Positions 9,234 to 18,867 of a DNA stretch of 64,000 nucleotides are shown one piece after another. Position 1 is the stretch's first letter; the number at the start of each line of letters is the position of its first letter. The position numbers and the translations under genes are program-made. Origin of the DNA: Staphylococcus schleiferi (GTDB taxonomy: Bacteria; Bacillota; Bacilli; Staphylococcales; Staphylococcaceae). The DNA is taken from assembly GCF_900458895.1 (NCBI RefSeq), contig NZ_LR962863.1:1860001-1924000 (forward strand), read 5' to 3'. The notes under the pieces were generated by a model, which saw nothing but the letters and a program-made list of their open reading frames with translations, had not been told where the DNA came from and made no database searches.

Positions 9234-10898
9234 TTATGATTCAGCTAAATACAGCGCTTTAAAGTTGTTGACTAACGCATTAAAATCAGGCACATTAAGT
9301 GAAAAATAAATTTTTATTTTTGGTTCTGTCCCTGAAGGTCTTAATGCGATAAAGCCTTCATCAAATGTATAACGAATTAAATCCGCTTGTGGCAACGTGA
9401 TTGCAGTCTCTTCACCTGTTGAAAGATGTGTTGCCTTTTGCGTTAAATAATCTTCTTTTGTTTTTACTTTTAATCCTGCAATGTGTTCGCTTGTATCATT
9501 TCTAAAATGAGCCATCATGGCCTCTATTATTTGTCTACCTTTTGGTCCTTCGTAAGACGGCGAAAGCGTTAAATCTTCATAGCGACCGATTTCTTTATAA
9601 ATATCTTCAAGTACCGCTTTAAATGTGAGTCCATTTTGATGCAACAGTTGTTTATATTTAACGAGTAAAGGAATAAACTGAATTGCATCTTTATCTCTTG
9701 ATAAATCTTTCGCTAAATACCCATGACTCTCTTCGAACGCTAACACCAACTGTGCGTCATCATTTTGCTGTTGACGACGTTCTAACTCTTCAGAAATGTA
9801 TTTAAATCCCGTCAAAACGTTTACAACTTTAATATCTAACGCTGATGCTAATACCTCACTCAAAGCGCCCGTAACGATTGATTTAACCATATAGAACGCA
9901 TTGCCTGATGTTTGCAGCTGTTGATAGCGTAATTTAAGTAAGATTAAGCCAATTTCATTACCATTAAAATAACGTGTTGAGCCATCTTCATAGCGCTCAA
10001 CAAACCCGAATCGGTCTGCGTCTGGATCTGTAGCAATGATAAGTGACGCATTTTCTTGTTCTGCTAAACGTTTGCCATATTCAAACGCAGCTTCTTCTTC
10101 TGGATTAGCACTTTTAACAGTTGGAAATCTGCCATCAGGTTCTGACTGTGTTGTTTCAATAACATAGTTATCAAACCCAAGCTCTGTGAGTATGTCTGCA
10201 GCTATAGGTAAGCTTGTTCCGTGTAAACTTGTTAAAACAACACGTGCATTGTTTTCTTCAATTACGCCAACTAAATCTTTCACGCCTTGCTTATACGCCT
10301 CAGTCACTTCAGTAGGCAAAGACGTAATCAATTTTTCTGTTTTTAACGAATTGAAATCACGTGCTTCAATTTCTAATGGAGATTCAATTGCATTAATATA
10401 TTGGCTCAAGTCTTCTGATGCCTCAGGTAATAATTGTCCACCATCTGCACCATAAATTTTAATACCATTATAATGACTTGGATTATGACTTGCCGTAATC
10501 ATGACACCTGCTGTTGCTTTTAGCTCGCGTACAGCAAATGACAACTCCGGTGTTGATTTATAAGTATCCGCTAATACGACGCTAACGCCTTCAGTTGCTA
10601 ATACACGTGCAATTTCTTGAGAAAATTCTTGTGATAAAAATCGTGTATCAAAGTGAATCACAACTGTTGGATGCTCATTTTTTTGTTTTAAATATTGTGC
10701 GAGTCCTAATGCCACTTTACGTATTGTAAACTTGTTTAAACGACCTGGACCGAGACCAAACGTACTCCGAATCCCAGCGGTACCAAAAGTTAAAACATCT
10801 TCAAAACCCGCTTCTTGTTCTTCCTTTGTTTGTTCTTCATAAAAGGGTTTAACTAAACTTTCATCAAGATGTGACATCCATTGTGCCTTCAAAAACAT
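9234..10898 (-). CDS. pgcA: alpha-phosphoglucomutase
   Basis: A 554-residue alpha-D-phosphohexomutase converting glucose-6-phosphate to glucose-1-phosphate, the precursor of UDP-glucose. The four family loops are present in order: the phosphoserine loop TASHNPSHYNGIK (about residue 142), the Mg loop DPDADRFG (about 292), the sugar loop EESHGY (about 390) and the phosphate loop RPSGTEPKIK (about 525). It feeds UgtP (56205-57380) for glycolipid and, through UDP-sugars, wall polymers. Length matches staphylococcal PgcA. It is monocistronic, with its own terminator at 9062-9107, and is divergent from lcpB. Confidence 0.9.
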   Translation of the reverse strand: MFLKAQWMSHLDESLVKPFYEEQTKEEQEAGFEDVLTFGTAGIRSTFGLGPGRLNKFTIRKVALGLAQYLKQKNEHPTVVIHFDTRFLSQEFSQEIARVLATEGVSVVLADTYKSTPELSFAVRELKATAGVMITASHNPSHYNGIKIYGADGGQLLPEASEDLSQYINAIESPLEIEARDFNSLKTEKLITSLPTEVTEAYKQGVKDLVGVIEENNARVVLTSLHGTSLPIAADILTELGFDNYVIETTQSEPDGRFPTVKSANPEEEAAFEYGKRLAEQENASLIIATDPDADRFGFVERYEDGSTRYFNGNEIGLILLKLRYQQLQTSGNAFYMVKSIVTGALSEVLASALDIKVVNVLTGFKYISEELERRQQQNDDAQLVLAFEESHGYLAKDLSRDKDAIQFIPLLVKYKQLLHQNGLTFKAVLEDIYKEIGRYEDLTLSPSYEGPKGRQIIEAMMAHFRNDTSEHIAGLKVKTKEDYLTQKATHLSTGEETAITLPQADLIRYTFDEGFIALRPSGTEPKIKIYFSLNVPDFNALVNNFKALYLAES

Positions 10899-10930
10899 CC
10901 ACCATCCTTATTTTGCTCTTTATCATTGGA

Positions 10931-11093
10931 AGTGGGACAGGATCAAATCGATTTTACAACCTCAATGTTGCAACAGGATACAACGCTTGAGGAAAGCTAT
11001 GTATAAAAGTGCACAACTTCCAGTCATCAACAGCGCGTGTATCGATTTTGATACAATCATCAAAAAAGATTATATGATGTCCCACTTCTTTCA
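10931..11093. repeat. GTGGGACA-bounded intergenic palindromic unit
   Basis: Ends GAAGTGGGACA and TGTCCCACTTC are exact reverse complements, and the inside holds ATCGATTTT twice in the same direction. No open frame of note. It may form a large hairpin at the 5' end of pgcA or be a small mobile repeat; only one copy is in this window. Confidence 0.5.
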
Positions 11094-11181
11094 TTAATTA
11101 ACTCTATTATACACCAACACGAAGTCCTACACATGAAAAAACAATTTATTTCGAAGCGGTGCATCTGAAATGATTGAAATC

Positions 11182-11210
11182 TTACAATCAATTGCATTAC
11201 AATATATAAT
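11182..11210 (+). promoter_or_regulatory. sigma-A promoter of lcpB
   Basis: TTACAA at 11182-11187 and TATAAT at 11205-11210 with a 17-base spacer, followed 23 bases later by AGGAG and the lcpB ATG at 11247. Confidence 0.6.
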
Positions 11211-11246
11211 CATATGTTAAAAATATCTTTTTAGGAGCAATTTATT

Positions 11247-12473
11247 ATGAATAAAGGACTCAAATATCTGTTGTACTTACTTGCTTTAATGCTTGTAATT
11301 GTTCCTACAATTTTTGCGTTTATTCTATTTAATTCATCGAAACATGCTTTTGACGACTCATTTTCTCATTCTGATGAGCGTCAATCTAAATTAAGAGATA
11401 GTAAAGTCAATGCTGCAAAGGAGCCTGTTTCAATTTTATTTTTAGGTATTGATGACAGTAGTTCACGAAGAGAAAACGGACAAAGTACAGAACATTCACG
11501 TACAGATGCAATGATTTTATCCACTTTAAATCCTGATAAACATCAAATCCGTTTACTGAGTATCCCACGTGATACTTTGAGCTACATTCCAAAAGTCGGT
11601 TACTTTGACAAGATTACACATGCACATGCATATGGAGGACCAGAATCTTCAATGGATACGGTGGAAACTGAGCTTAATGTCCCTGTTGATTATTATGTTC
11701 GTATTAATATGGATGCTTTTGCTGATACAGTTGATGAGCTTGGTGGTATTGAATATAATGTGCCATACGATCTCAACGAACCTAACACTAAAGATAAAGG
11801 TCGCATCAAACTGAAAAAAGGTAAGCAAAAATTAAACGGCGACGAAGCACTCGCAATCACACGTACACGTAAACAAGACTCTGACTTAAAACGTGGCGAA
11901 AGACAAATGGAAGTTTTAAAAATTCTCTTCCGTAAAGCGCAAGAGACAAATTCTTTACACAAATTAGATGATATTATTGAAATTGTAGGAAAAAATTCTA
12001 AACATAACTTAAATTACTCTGAAATTCGTGCACTCGCAACAAACTATTTAGCAAATGATGTCACAATCAAATCTCAACAACTTAAAGGTGAAAATGAATT
12101 GCTTAACGGCATTTACTACATTAATCCTGACGTCGATGATTTAATTAAGACATCAAACTTATTACGTGAAGATTTAGAATTAAGACCCATTAAAAATAAA
12201 AGTGACTTTCTGATACAACGTGCGAAGTCCTTTTACGGTGAAGTTCCTCCATTAACAGAAATCGATGATCAGCTATTAAAAGGACGCCAAAAATCACAAA
12301 AAGATAACACATCATCAGAACAACAAAATGGTGATAGTCAAGCGTCACCAGCAGTTGATCAAAATCAAAATCAGCCCGCTGTTACTGAACAAGCACCAAG
12401 TCAACAGCCTGATTCATCACAACAGTCACAAGGGGTTCCAGACCCATCTCAAAATAACAATACATTTTATTAA
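11247..12473 (+). CDS. lcpB: LytR-CpsA-Psr family wall polymer ligase LcpB
   Basis: A 408-residue membrane-anchored enzyme that transfers undecaprenyl-linked glycopolymers (wall teichoic acid, capsule) to peptidoglycan. One transmembrane helix lies at about residues 7-28, followed by the LCP domain: RTDAMILSTLNP, LLSIPRDTLSYIP (phosphate-binding arginine), GGIEYNVPYDL and ITRTRKQDSDLKRGERQ with the conserved arginines. The last about 75 residues are a Gln/Ser/Pro-rich disordered tail. Position next to the small gene, GNAT gene and atl matches lcpB rather than msrR or lcpC in S. aureus. It may attach the polymer made by the 1-9 kb locus, which is inference. Confidence 0.88.
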   Translation: MNKGLKYLLYLLALMLVIVPTIFAFILFNSSKHAFDDSFSHSDERQSKLRDSKVNAAKEPVSILFLGIDDSSSRRENGQSTEHSRTDAMILSTLNPDKHQIRLLSIPRDTLSYIPKVGYFDKITHAHAYGGPESSMDTVETELNVPVDYYVRINMDAFADTVDELGGIEYNVPYDLNEPNTKDKGRIKLKKGKQKLNGDEALAITRTRKQDSDLKRGERQMEVLKILFRKAQETNSLHKLDDIIEIVGKNSKHNLNYSEIRALATNYLANDVTIKSQQLKGENELLNGIYYINPDVDDLIKTSNLLREDLELRPIKNKSDFLIQRAKSFYGEVPPLTEIDDQLLKGRQKSQKDNTSSEQQNGDSQASPAVDQNQNQPAVTEQAPSQQPDSSQQSQGVPDPSQNNNTFY

Positions 12474-12490
12474 TAAGGAGGTGCCTATAC

Positions 12491-12961
12491 ATGCCACGCC
12501 CTACACACGACAAAATCATGCAAATCAATGGGATATTCAACATGTTAGAGCAACAAATCATTCACAGTAAAGACATGGCGCATTTTCGACAAGAGTTATT
12601 TTATGTGAATCATGCACACCGTGAGAATTATGAAGCACTTCTACTTTATTATTCAGACAGCCAGAATAACCCGGTGATCAATGGTGCGTGTTATATCGTT
12701 GCACTTCCTGAAATTTTTGATGCGATTGATGTCTTTGAATCACCCCTCCCATTTTCATGGGTTTATGATGAAAAAGGTTTAACACCAGAGATGCAAAATT
12801 TGAGTGTGCCTATTCAATATCTCGTTGCTGCAGCATTAGAAGTAACTGATGTTAACATTTTCACACCTTCTGGCTATACAATGGGAATGAACAATTGGAA
12901 TATTATTCAAATGCGGATTTTTTGGCAATATACCGCATTAGTACGACAAAATGCAATGTAA
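12491..12961 (+). CDS. conserved staphylococcal protein of unknown function (possibly DUF2538)
   Basis: A 156-residue soluble protein with no signal peptide and no membrane segment. It starts MPRPTHDKIMQINGIFNMLE behind a strong AAGGAGGTG, 17 bases after lcpB, so it is in the lcpB operon. The centre (ALPEIFDAIDVFESPLPFSW) and C terminus (GYTMGMNNWNIIQMRIFWQY) are rich in aromatics. The position between lcpB and atl is conserved in staphylococci. I believe it belongs to DUF2538 but cannot confirm this; function unknown. Confidence 0.75.
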   Translation: MPRPTHDKIMQINGIFNMLEQQIIHSKDMAHFRQELFYVNHAHRENYEALLLYYSDSQNNPVINGACYIVALPEIFDAIDVFESPLPFSWVYDEKGLTPEMQNLSVPIQYLVAAALEVTDVNIFTPSGYTMGMNNWNIIQMRIFWQYTALVRQNAM

Positions 12962-13066
12962 TTTTAGCGCCTACCAACGCGAAATACGTTGTAATAGCTT
13001 CTATTTTATTAGCGCTCAATCCGCAGATTATATAATGATTTTGACTTCATAACGATAAATACAAAA

Positions 13067-13112
13067 ACAGGTTGATGTCTTAAACACATGTTAGACGTCA
13101 ACCTGTTTTTTG
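13067..13112 (+). terminator. terminator of the lcpB operon
   Basis: Stem ACAGGTTGATGTCT with AGACGTCAACCTGT, loop of 12 bases, then TTTTTT. It lies in the 310-base gap 12962-13271, in which I see nothing else except the start region of the GNAT gene. Confidence 0.85.
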
Positions 13113-13271
13113 GCATTGTGCTCACGATAGAAAGTATACAATTTGAATCCCCTATTGTTTGCACGTGTCTAAATTGGGATAATACATTTTATATATTTTA
13201 CTTCATTCTTAGTCTATTCAAAATCATTTATGATAAAATCGATATCATACTGATAAAAAAGGGGTGCAACG

Positions 13272-13694
13272 ATGATCAAAAAAGTAGAAACAGCACGTGA
13301 ATATGAAGATGTATTAGACATCAGAAAGATCGTTTTTGTAGAAGAACAAGGGGTGTCACTTGAAGAAGAAATTGATGAATTTGAAACAATCGCACAATAT
13401 ATGATTGCCTATAACGATGACCATCAACCCATCGCAACTGCACGCTTTCGAGATGTGAATGGCATTGCGAAAATTGAACGTGTTGCAGTTTTGAAATCTG
13501 AAAGAGGTCAAGGGACGGGGAAGGCATTAATGCGCGCACTCGAGCAAGAAGCGCAACGCCAAGGTTTTCGTCATTTCAAATTAGGTGCCCAAACACATGC
13601 GATTCCTTTTTATGAATCATTAGGCTATCAAGCGTATGGCGATCAGTTTTTAGATGCGGGTATCCCCCATTATTACATGGAGAAACATCTTTAA
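13272..13694 (+). CDS. GNAT family N-acetyltransferase (ElaA-like)
   Basis: A 140-residue single-domain acetyltransferase. The acetyl-CoA pyrophosphate loop is ERGQGTGKAL after KIERVAVLKS, and the C-terminal YESLGYQAYGDQFLDAGIPH with HYYME is characteristic of the ElaA/YjcF-type branch. Substrate unknown. GGGGTG lies just before the ATG. It is transcribed alone between two terminator-like regions and directly precedes atl, as in S. aureus. Confidence 0.8.
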   Translation: MIKKVETAREYEDVLDIRKIVFVEEQGVSLEEEIDEFETIAQYMIAYNDDHQPIATARFRDVNGIAKIERVAVLKSERGQGTGKALMRALEQEAQRQGFRHFKLGAQTHAIPFYESLGYQAYGDQFLDAGIPHYYMEKHL

Positions 13695-13776
13695 TTACGA
13701 AAGCATTTAATGGAACATCATCATAACTCAGCTTACTTTATATATATTACTTTATTTGAAATAATCTATAATTTCT

Positions 13777-13873
13777 AATTGTGCATTATCTACATAAAAT
13801 AACTGGGACAATTATTAAAGTTAAATTACAATCAAGTTAAAATGCACAATTCCTGTATCTTTAATTCTATAAT
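13777..13873 (+). promoter_or_regulatory. atl upstream inverted repeat and -10
   Basis: AATTGTGCATT at 13777-13787 is repeated as its exact complement AATGCACAATT at 13841-13851. A TATAAT follows at 13868-13873, and the right arm lies where a -35 element would be. The -35 itself is poor, so a regulator bound at the repeat is plausible. Confidence 0.45.
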
Positions 13874-13918
13874 GGCATTAATCAACTTTATATTAACTTA
13901 TCTAAAAGGAGTAATGAA

Positions 13919-16900
13919 ATGGTTAAAAAATTAGGTTATAAAACACCCACTATCATTGCATTAACATTAGCGGGGTCTGCATTAACTGCGCATGAAGCAC
14001 ATGCAGCTGAACAAACAAAAGCGCAAGAAACACCAACAAATATTTTAGACGAGCATCAACAAGTTCAGCAAGCCAACCAGGCCAAGAACGAAACGAAAGC
14101 TCCTACGATTTCTGGAACACAAGCGTATAAAGATCCAAATCAAGTTGAAATTGAAAAACCAACACAACCTAAAGCAGACTCAAGTCTTTTAGAACAAACT
14201 TCTGCTTCTTCATCAGCTACGCAACAAGCTACCGAACAAGAAGCAACTTCTCAAAATAACCATGCACAAGCAGACGTAGCTGAACAACCTGTTGCATCAC
14301 CTTATGCTGCTGAAGAAATCGATCCACATCACGAAGCTGAAGTATCAACTGAAGCGTATCATGCTGCACAAGATCAAAAAACAGATGCACAACAAGAGAC
14401 ACCACAAAATGTCACAAAGTCGCAGCAATCCCCTTCTGAAGCATTACCGAAAGATGATTCACAAAATATCGCTGTACAACAACAAAATAATCAAGTGACA
14501 ACTGAGCAACCAACAACTCATACGCAACAACCAACTCACAATACGCAACCAACGGCTAAAAAAGTACAATCAAAAGCAACTGCTATTTCCGCACAAGAGA
14601 GAGCTGCTGCTACATCTAATCAAGAGAAAAACTTAGCACGTGTCGTTGCACGTTCAGCTGAAAAAACACCAGCTGTAAAACAACAATCTACATCAACGAA
14701 TGAAAAAGTAGATATCAATGCTAATCCAAATGGACCAACACCGCCTCGCGTTGGAGGTAAAGGTGGCCCTGCAACAGTTAAACTTGAACCTACAAACTAT
14801 TCAGCTCGTGCAGTAGCCGCTACACCTAAAGCATATCAACCACAAGTCAAATCACAAATTAACGACTACATACGAAAACAAAAATTTAAAGTTCCTAAAT
14901 ATGAAGAAGACTATTCAAGCTTTATTCCACGCTATGGTTATCGCTACGGTGTTGGAAAACCTGAAGGCATCGTTGTTCACGACACAGCTAACGATAATTC
15001 AACAATTACAAGTGAAATACAATACATGAAAAAATAATTATCAAAGTGCTTTTGTTCACGGATTTATCGATGGTAAACCGAATAATTGAAACGCAACCAA
15101 CTGATTATTTAGCTTGGGGTGCTGGCCCTATTGCGAACCAACGTTTTATTCATATTGAGCTTGTTCATGTGCATGACTATAATTCATTTGCACGTCAAAT
15201 GAACAACTTTGCTGATTATGCAGCAACTAACTTACAATACTATGGCTTAAAACCTGATAGTGCAGAATATGACGGTAAAGGTACCGTTTGGACACATGAC
15301 GCTGTTTCTAGATATTTAGGTGGTACAGACCACGTAGACCCACACGGTTATTTAAGAGCACATGGCTATTCTTATGATGAATTGTATGATCTTATAAATG
15401 AAAAATACCAAGTGAAAATGGGCTATGCTTCCCCTGCTGGTAGCACTGCAGGTCAATCATCAAAACCTAAACCGCAAAACAACAATTTAAAAGTGACTGA
15501 CAATACAGGGTATAGCCGTATTTCATCTAAAAACAACGGTTTATACAAAACTGTGTATGACCAATCTGGTGTACGTACAAATCAAACAAATGTGACATTA
15601 AAAGTGACTAAAAAAGCAACACTGAATGGTCAATCATTTTATCTTGTATCCACTGCGAAAAACAATGGTTTACTCGGATGGGTACGCAGCAATGATGTCA
15701 CTTATCAAAGTGCACAACCTGAAAAGAACGTGAAACAATCATACCAAGTTAAACCAGGTACAACTGTTTATGAAGTGCCTTGGGGTACAAAAGCACAAGC
15801 TACAGGTACAATTAGCGGTAGCAAAAAACAAACTTTCAAAGCAACTAAAGAACAGAAAGTCGCAAATACAAATTGGCTTTATGGTACAGTTAACAATTTA
15901 ACAGGTTGGATTGATGCAAGTAACGTTGTAAAAACACCATCTTCATCAACAACTGCACCTTCTTCACCATTAAAAGTAACAGGTGACTCAGGTTTTGGTC
16001 GTATTAATAATAAAAATAACGGCTTATATAAAACTGTATACGATGCGAAAGGCCAACCTACATCAGCAACCAATCAAACTTTAAGTGTTCAGAAAAAAGC
16101 AACGCTCAATGGAAAATCATTCTATCTCGTATCTGACTATGCGACTGGCACTTATGTTGGATGGGTTCAACAAAAAGATGTTGACTACCGTACAGGTCAA
16201 GCAGCTAAAAATGTGAAACAAAACTACACAATCAAACCAGGCGCTACGCTTTACAAAGTCCCTTGGGGTACTAGCGCACAAGTGGCAGGTAAAGTCGCTG
16301 GTAAGAACGCACAAAACTTTGCTGCAACAAAATCTCAAAAAGTTGGAAACTTAACATTCGTTTATGGTACTGTTAATCAATTATCTGGATGGATCGACCA
16401 ATCATTATTAACACAATCACAAGAAAAAGCAACAAAAAATGCCGTACAAAGTGTATCTCAAATCGGTCAATTAAAATCATCAACTGAAGGAATAAGAGCT
16501 TCGATTTATGATAAGACAGCTAAAAATGCTGCCCAATTCACTGACCGTACTTATAAAATTGCTAAAACAGCATCTAACCAAAATCACAATTACGTTTTAT
16601 TACAAAACGCTGACGGCCGCACACCATTAGGATGGTTTAACGCGAATGATGTGATTCTACGTTCACTTGGTACTGAAAAACCAATGCATGGTCAATATAA
16701 AGTTAATAACAAAACAGCTGGATTATATTCAATCCCATGGGGTACTGCGAAACAACGTATCGATGCCCTATCTGGCAACGTAAAAGATCGTACATTTAGT
16801 GCTGTTAAATCTGTTGTTGCGGGTCCAGACACTTATTTATTCGGTCAAGTGAACCATAAAATGGGCTGGATTAACCTTAAAGATTTAAAACCTGTTGCTT

Positions 16901-17892
16901 CTGCTTACACAGTTAAGCCGACTTCAGCAACTAAAGCAACAAAATTAAGCCAACCTCAAGATTACTTTGTTTATAACGGAAATGGCTATTACTATGCCAA
17001 ACCAAATGCACAAGTTTTAGGCTCTTTAAGTCCGTATTATGAAACATTATTTAAAGTGACAAGTACACAAAATGTAAAAGGTGTGACATGGCTTTACGGT
17101 ACTTTTGAAAATGGCACACAAGGTTGGATTAAATCTGGTGACTTACGCTCATTACTTATTAAATATTACAATGCTAACGCTTCTTTAAAAGAAGCCGTTG
17201 ATAAACAAATGGCATTGCCATACAAACCACAAGTTCAACATGTACCAGGCAAATGGGAAGATGCAAACCGCCAAGAAGTGCAAGCAGCAATGGATACACA
17301 AAACATTAAAAACAGCGCTTCAGGCATTTATCAATTCTTAAAACTCGATCAATATCAAGGCTTAAGTGCAGATGCATTGAACCGATTACTCGCAGGTAAA
17401 GGTATCTTAGCTGGCCAAGGTGCTGCGTTTGCAGAAGCGGCAAAAGCAAATAATATTAATGAAATCTACTTAATCTCACACGCATTTTTAGAAACTGGAA
17501 ACGGTACATCTACATTAGCAAATGGTGGATACGTAGATAAAAACAATAAAGTGATCACTAACGGTCCTAAAAAATTCTACAATATGTTTGGTATCGGGGC
17601 AGTTGACTCTGACGCCATTCGCGGTGGTTTTAAAACAGCTGAAAAATATGGCTGGAATACTGTTAAAAAAGCAATCGTCGGCGGTGCGAAATTTATTGGT
17701 CAAAATTACATCCACGCAGGTCAAAACACGTTATACCGCATGCGTTGGAATCCACAAAACCCAGCGACACATCAATATGCAACAGATATCGCATGGGCAG
17801 ACTTTAACGCAAAACGTATGAAACAATTCTATGATCAAATTGGTGAAGTTGGTAAATACTTCGATATCGATTTATATCGTCAAAGTAAATAA
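13919..17892 (+). pseudogene. atl: bifunctional autolysin (amidase/glucosaminidase), frame broken twice
   Basis: The major autolysin: secreted, then cut into N-acetylmuramoyl-L-alanine amidase and endo-beta-N-acetylglucosaminidase, which separate daughter cells. Order: signal peptide (1 to about 29, ending AHEAHA), a Gln/Thr-rich propeptide to about 290, the amidase domain (GIVVHDTAND, zinc histidine), three GW repeat modules (NNGLYKTVYD, GLLGWV, WLYGTV) and a C-terminal GH73 glucosaminidase with the catalytic Glu in ISHAFLETGNG. As written the frame stops at 15037. Removing one base from A-run 15029-15034 and one at 15075-15079 restores MKNNYQSAFVHGFIDG then RIIETQPTDYLAWG and a 1323-residue protein. 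AAAGGAG precedes the start. Two +1 changes 45 bases apart look more like sequence error than evolved loss. Confidence 0.9.
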
Positions 17893-17910
17893 GATTGCTC
17901 ATATTAAAAG

Positions 17911-17952
17911 CCCCAAAAGTGTGTTTAATACCTCTTTTGGGGTTTGTTTTTT
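17911..17952 (+). terminator. atl terminator
   Basis: CCCCAAAAG pairs with CTTTTGGGG and is followed by a T-rich tract. Element A is inserted in that tract, whose GTTTTTTG became the target duplication. Confidence 0.85.
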
Positions 17953-17953
17953 G

Positions 17954-18769
17954 GGCTGTACACTTTATATGGTGGTTATGTGTCTATAATAATTAAGTCG
18001 CAAACTTCCGATTGCTTCTTCGAGTCTCGCTTTCCCAGGCGCCTTACCTCAACTAATTTTGGCTTTTATTGTAGCTCATAAGAAGCCAAAATGGATTTTC
18101 GGTTTCGGCTCTATGCCTCGGGAGTCTCGACTCGGTACGCAATCTATTTAAGCAATTTCACTATTGAAAAGTGGCATTGCTTTTTTCTTTGATCTTTTAT
18201 ACAGTCTAAAAATAATAAAAATGCGATTTTTGAAGTTATAAAAGTTGCGATAGCCATATGAAATTTAATCAGTTTAACTTTTTGATTAATTCCTTCAATC
18301 GCACCATTATTGAATTGAGGGGTTCCAATCGTATAAGCAATGATATCCTCATACTTTCTGTAGAAGCGTAACACTTTCCATCCATACATTTAAAACGTTG
18401 TTTTAACAGATTTAAATACACTGCTATCTCTTGGAATCTTAAAAAAGTAATTCGCGATAAACGTTTTCCGTGTTTGTGTATTCGGTTTGGATTCGTATGA
18501 TAACAGTGAGGACAAGTCATAGGCTTGTATGAAAGGGTACCAAAGATGACGTTAGATTTCTTACCTCTAATAACTACATCTTCTTCAACTTTAGTGATTT
18601 TAATATTATTATCTTTAATTTTTAGTAACTTTAATATATCATTACACATAGGCGCAATATGTCTCCTTTATTTTTGGTTTAGTCACTTAAAATTATAGAG
18701 GCATTTGCGCTATTTTTGTACAAAAAAGCAGGATGACTTATGTCATCCCACCATAAAAAATGAAGAACC
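17954..18769 (-). mobile_element. internally deleted ISL3-like element, copy A
   Basis: 816 bases, bounded by imperfect 22-base inverted repeats (GGCTGTACACTTTATATGG and GGTTCTTCATTTTTTATGG when each end is read inwards, 17 of 22 matching over the full repeat). Both sides carry the 8-base duplication GTTTTTTG (17946-17953 and 18770-18777), showing transposition as this short unit. Inside are the N- and C-terminal parts of a transposase without its middle, and about 190 bases of structured non-coding arm at the left end. It has a 4-base deletion relative to copies B and C in the C-terminal part. ISL3 family assigned from transposase ends and the 8-base duplication. Confidence 0.88.
18144..18649 (-). 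pseudogene. ISL3-like transposase remnant (copy A)
   Basis: The N-terminal part (MCNDILKLLKIKDNNIKITK) includes the first zinc-ribbon cysteines (MTCPHCYHTNPNRIHKHGKR). After LKQRFKCM the sequence jumps to the C-terminal end of the family (FYRKYEDIIAYTIGTPQFNN, NGAIEGINQKVKLIK) in a different frame. The catalytic core is absent, so no active transposase is made. A 4-base deletion after VKLIK shifts the frame again. Confidence 0.85.
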
Positions 18770-18783
18770 GTTTTTTGTATCAA

Positions 18784-18818
18784 AAATAGGACCAGTGTTT
18801 GAATCACCGGACCTATTT
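18784..18818 (-). terminator. terminator of the OatA-like gene
   Basis: On the minus strand AAATAGGTCCGGTG pairs with CACTGGTCCTATTT (two mismatches), followed by TTTG. It lies about 50 bases beyond the stop of the acyltransferase gene. Confidence 0.7.
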
Positions 18819-18867
18819 AACACTTATAATATTTACTTTAGATATTCAAATTTGTAATGGTCGTTGT

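Larger units (their letters stand above)
10899..11246. other. pgcA-lcpB divergent intergenic region with long flanked palindrome
   Basis: 348 bases between divergent genes. The stretch 10931-11093 is bounded by an 11-base perfect inverted repeat, GAAGTGGGACA and TGTCCCACTTC, about 140 bases apart, and its interior contains further ATCGATTTT copies. GTGGGACA-bounded intergenic units are a common staphylococcal repeat type. The lcpB promoter follows at 11182-11210. Confidence 0.5.
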
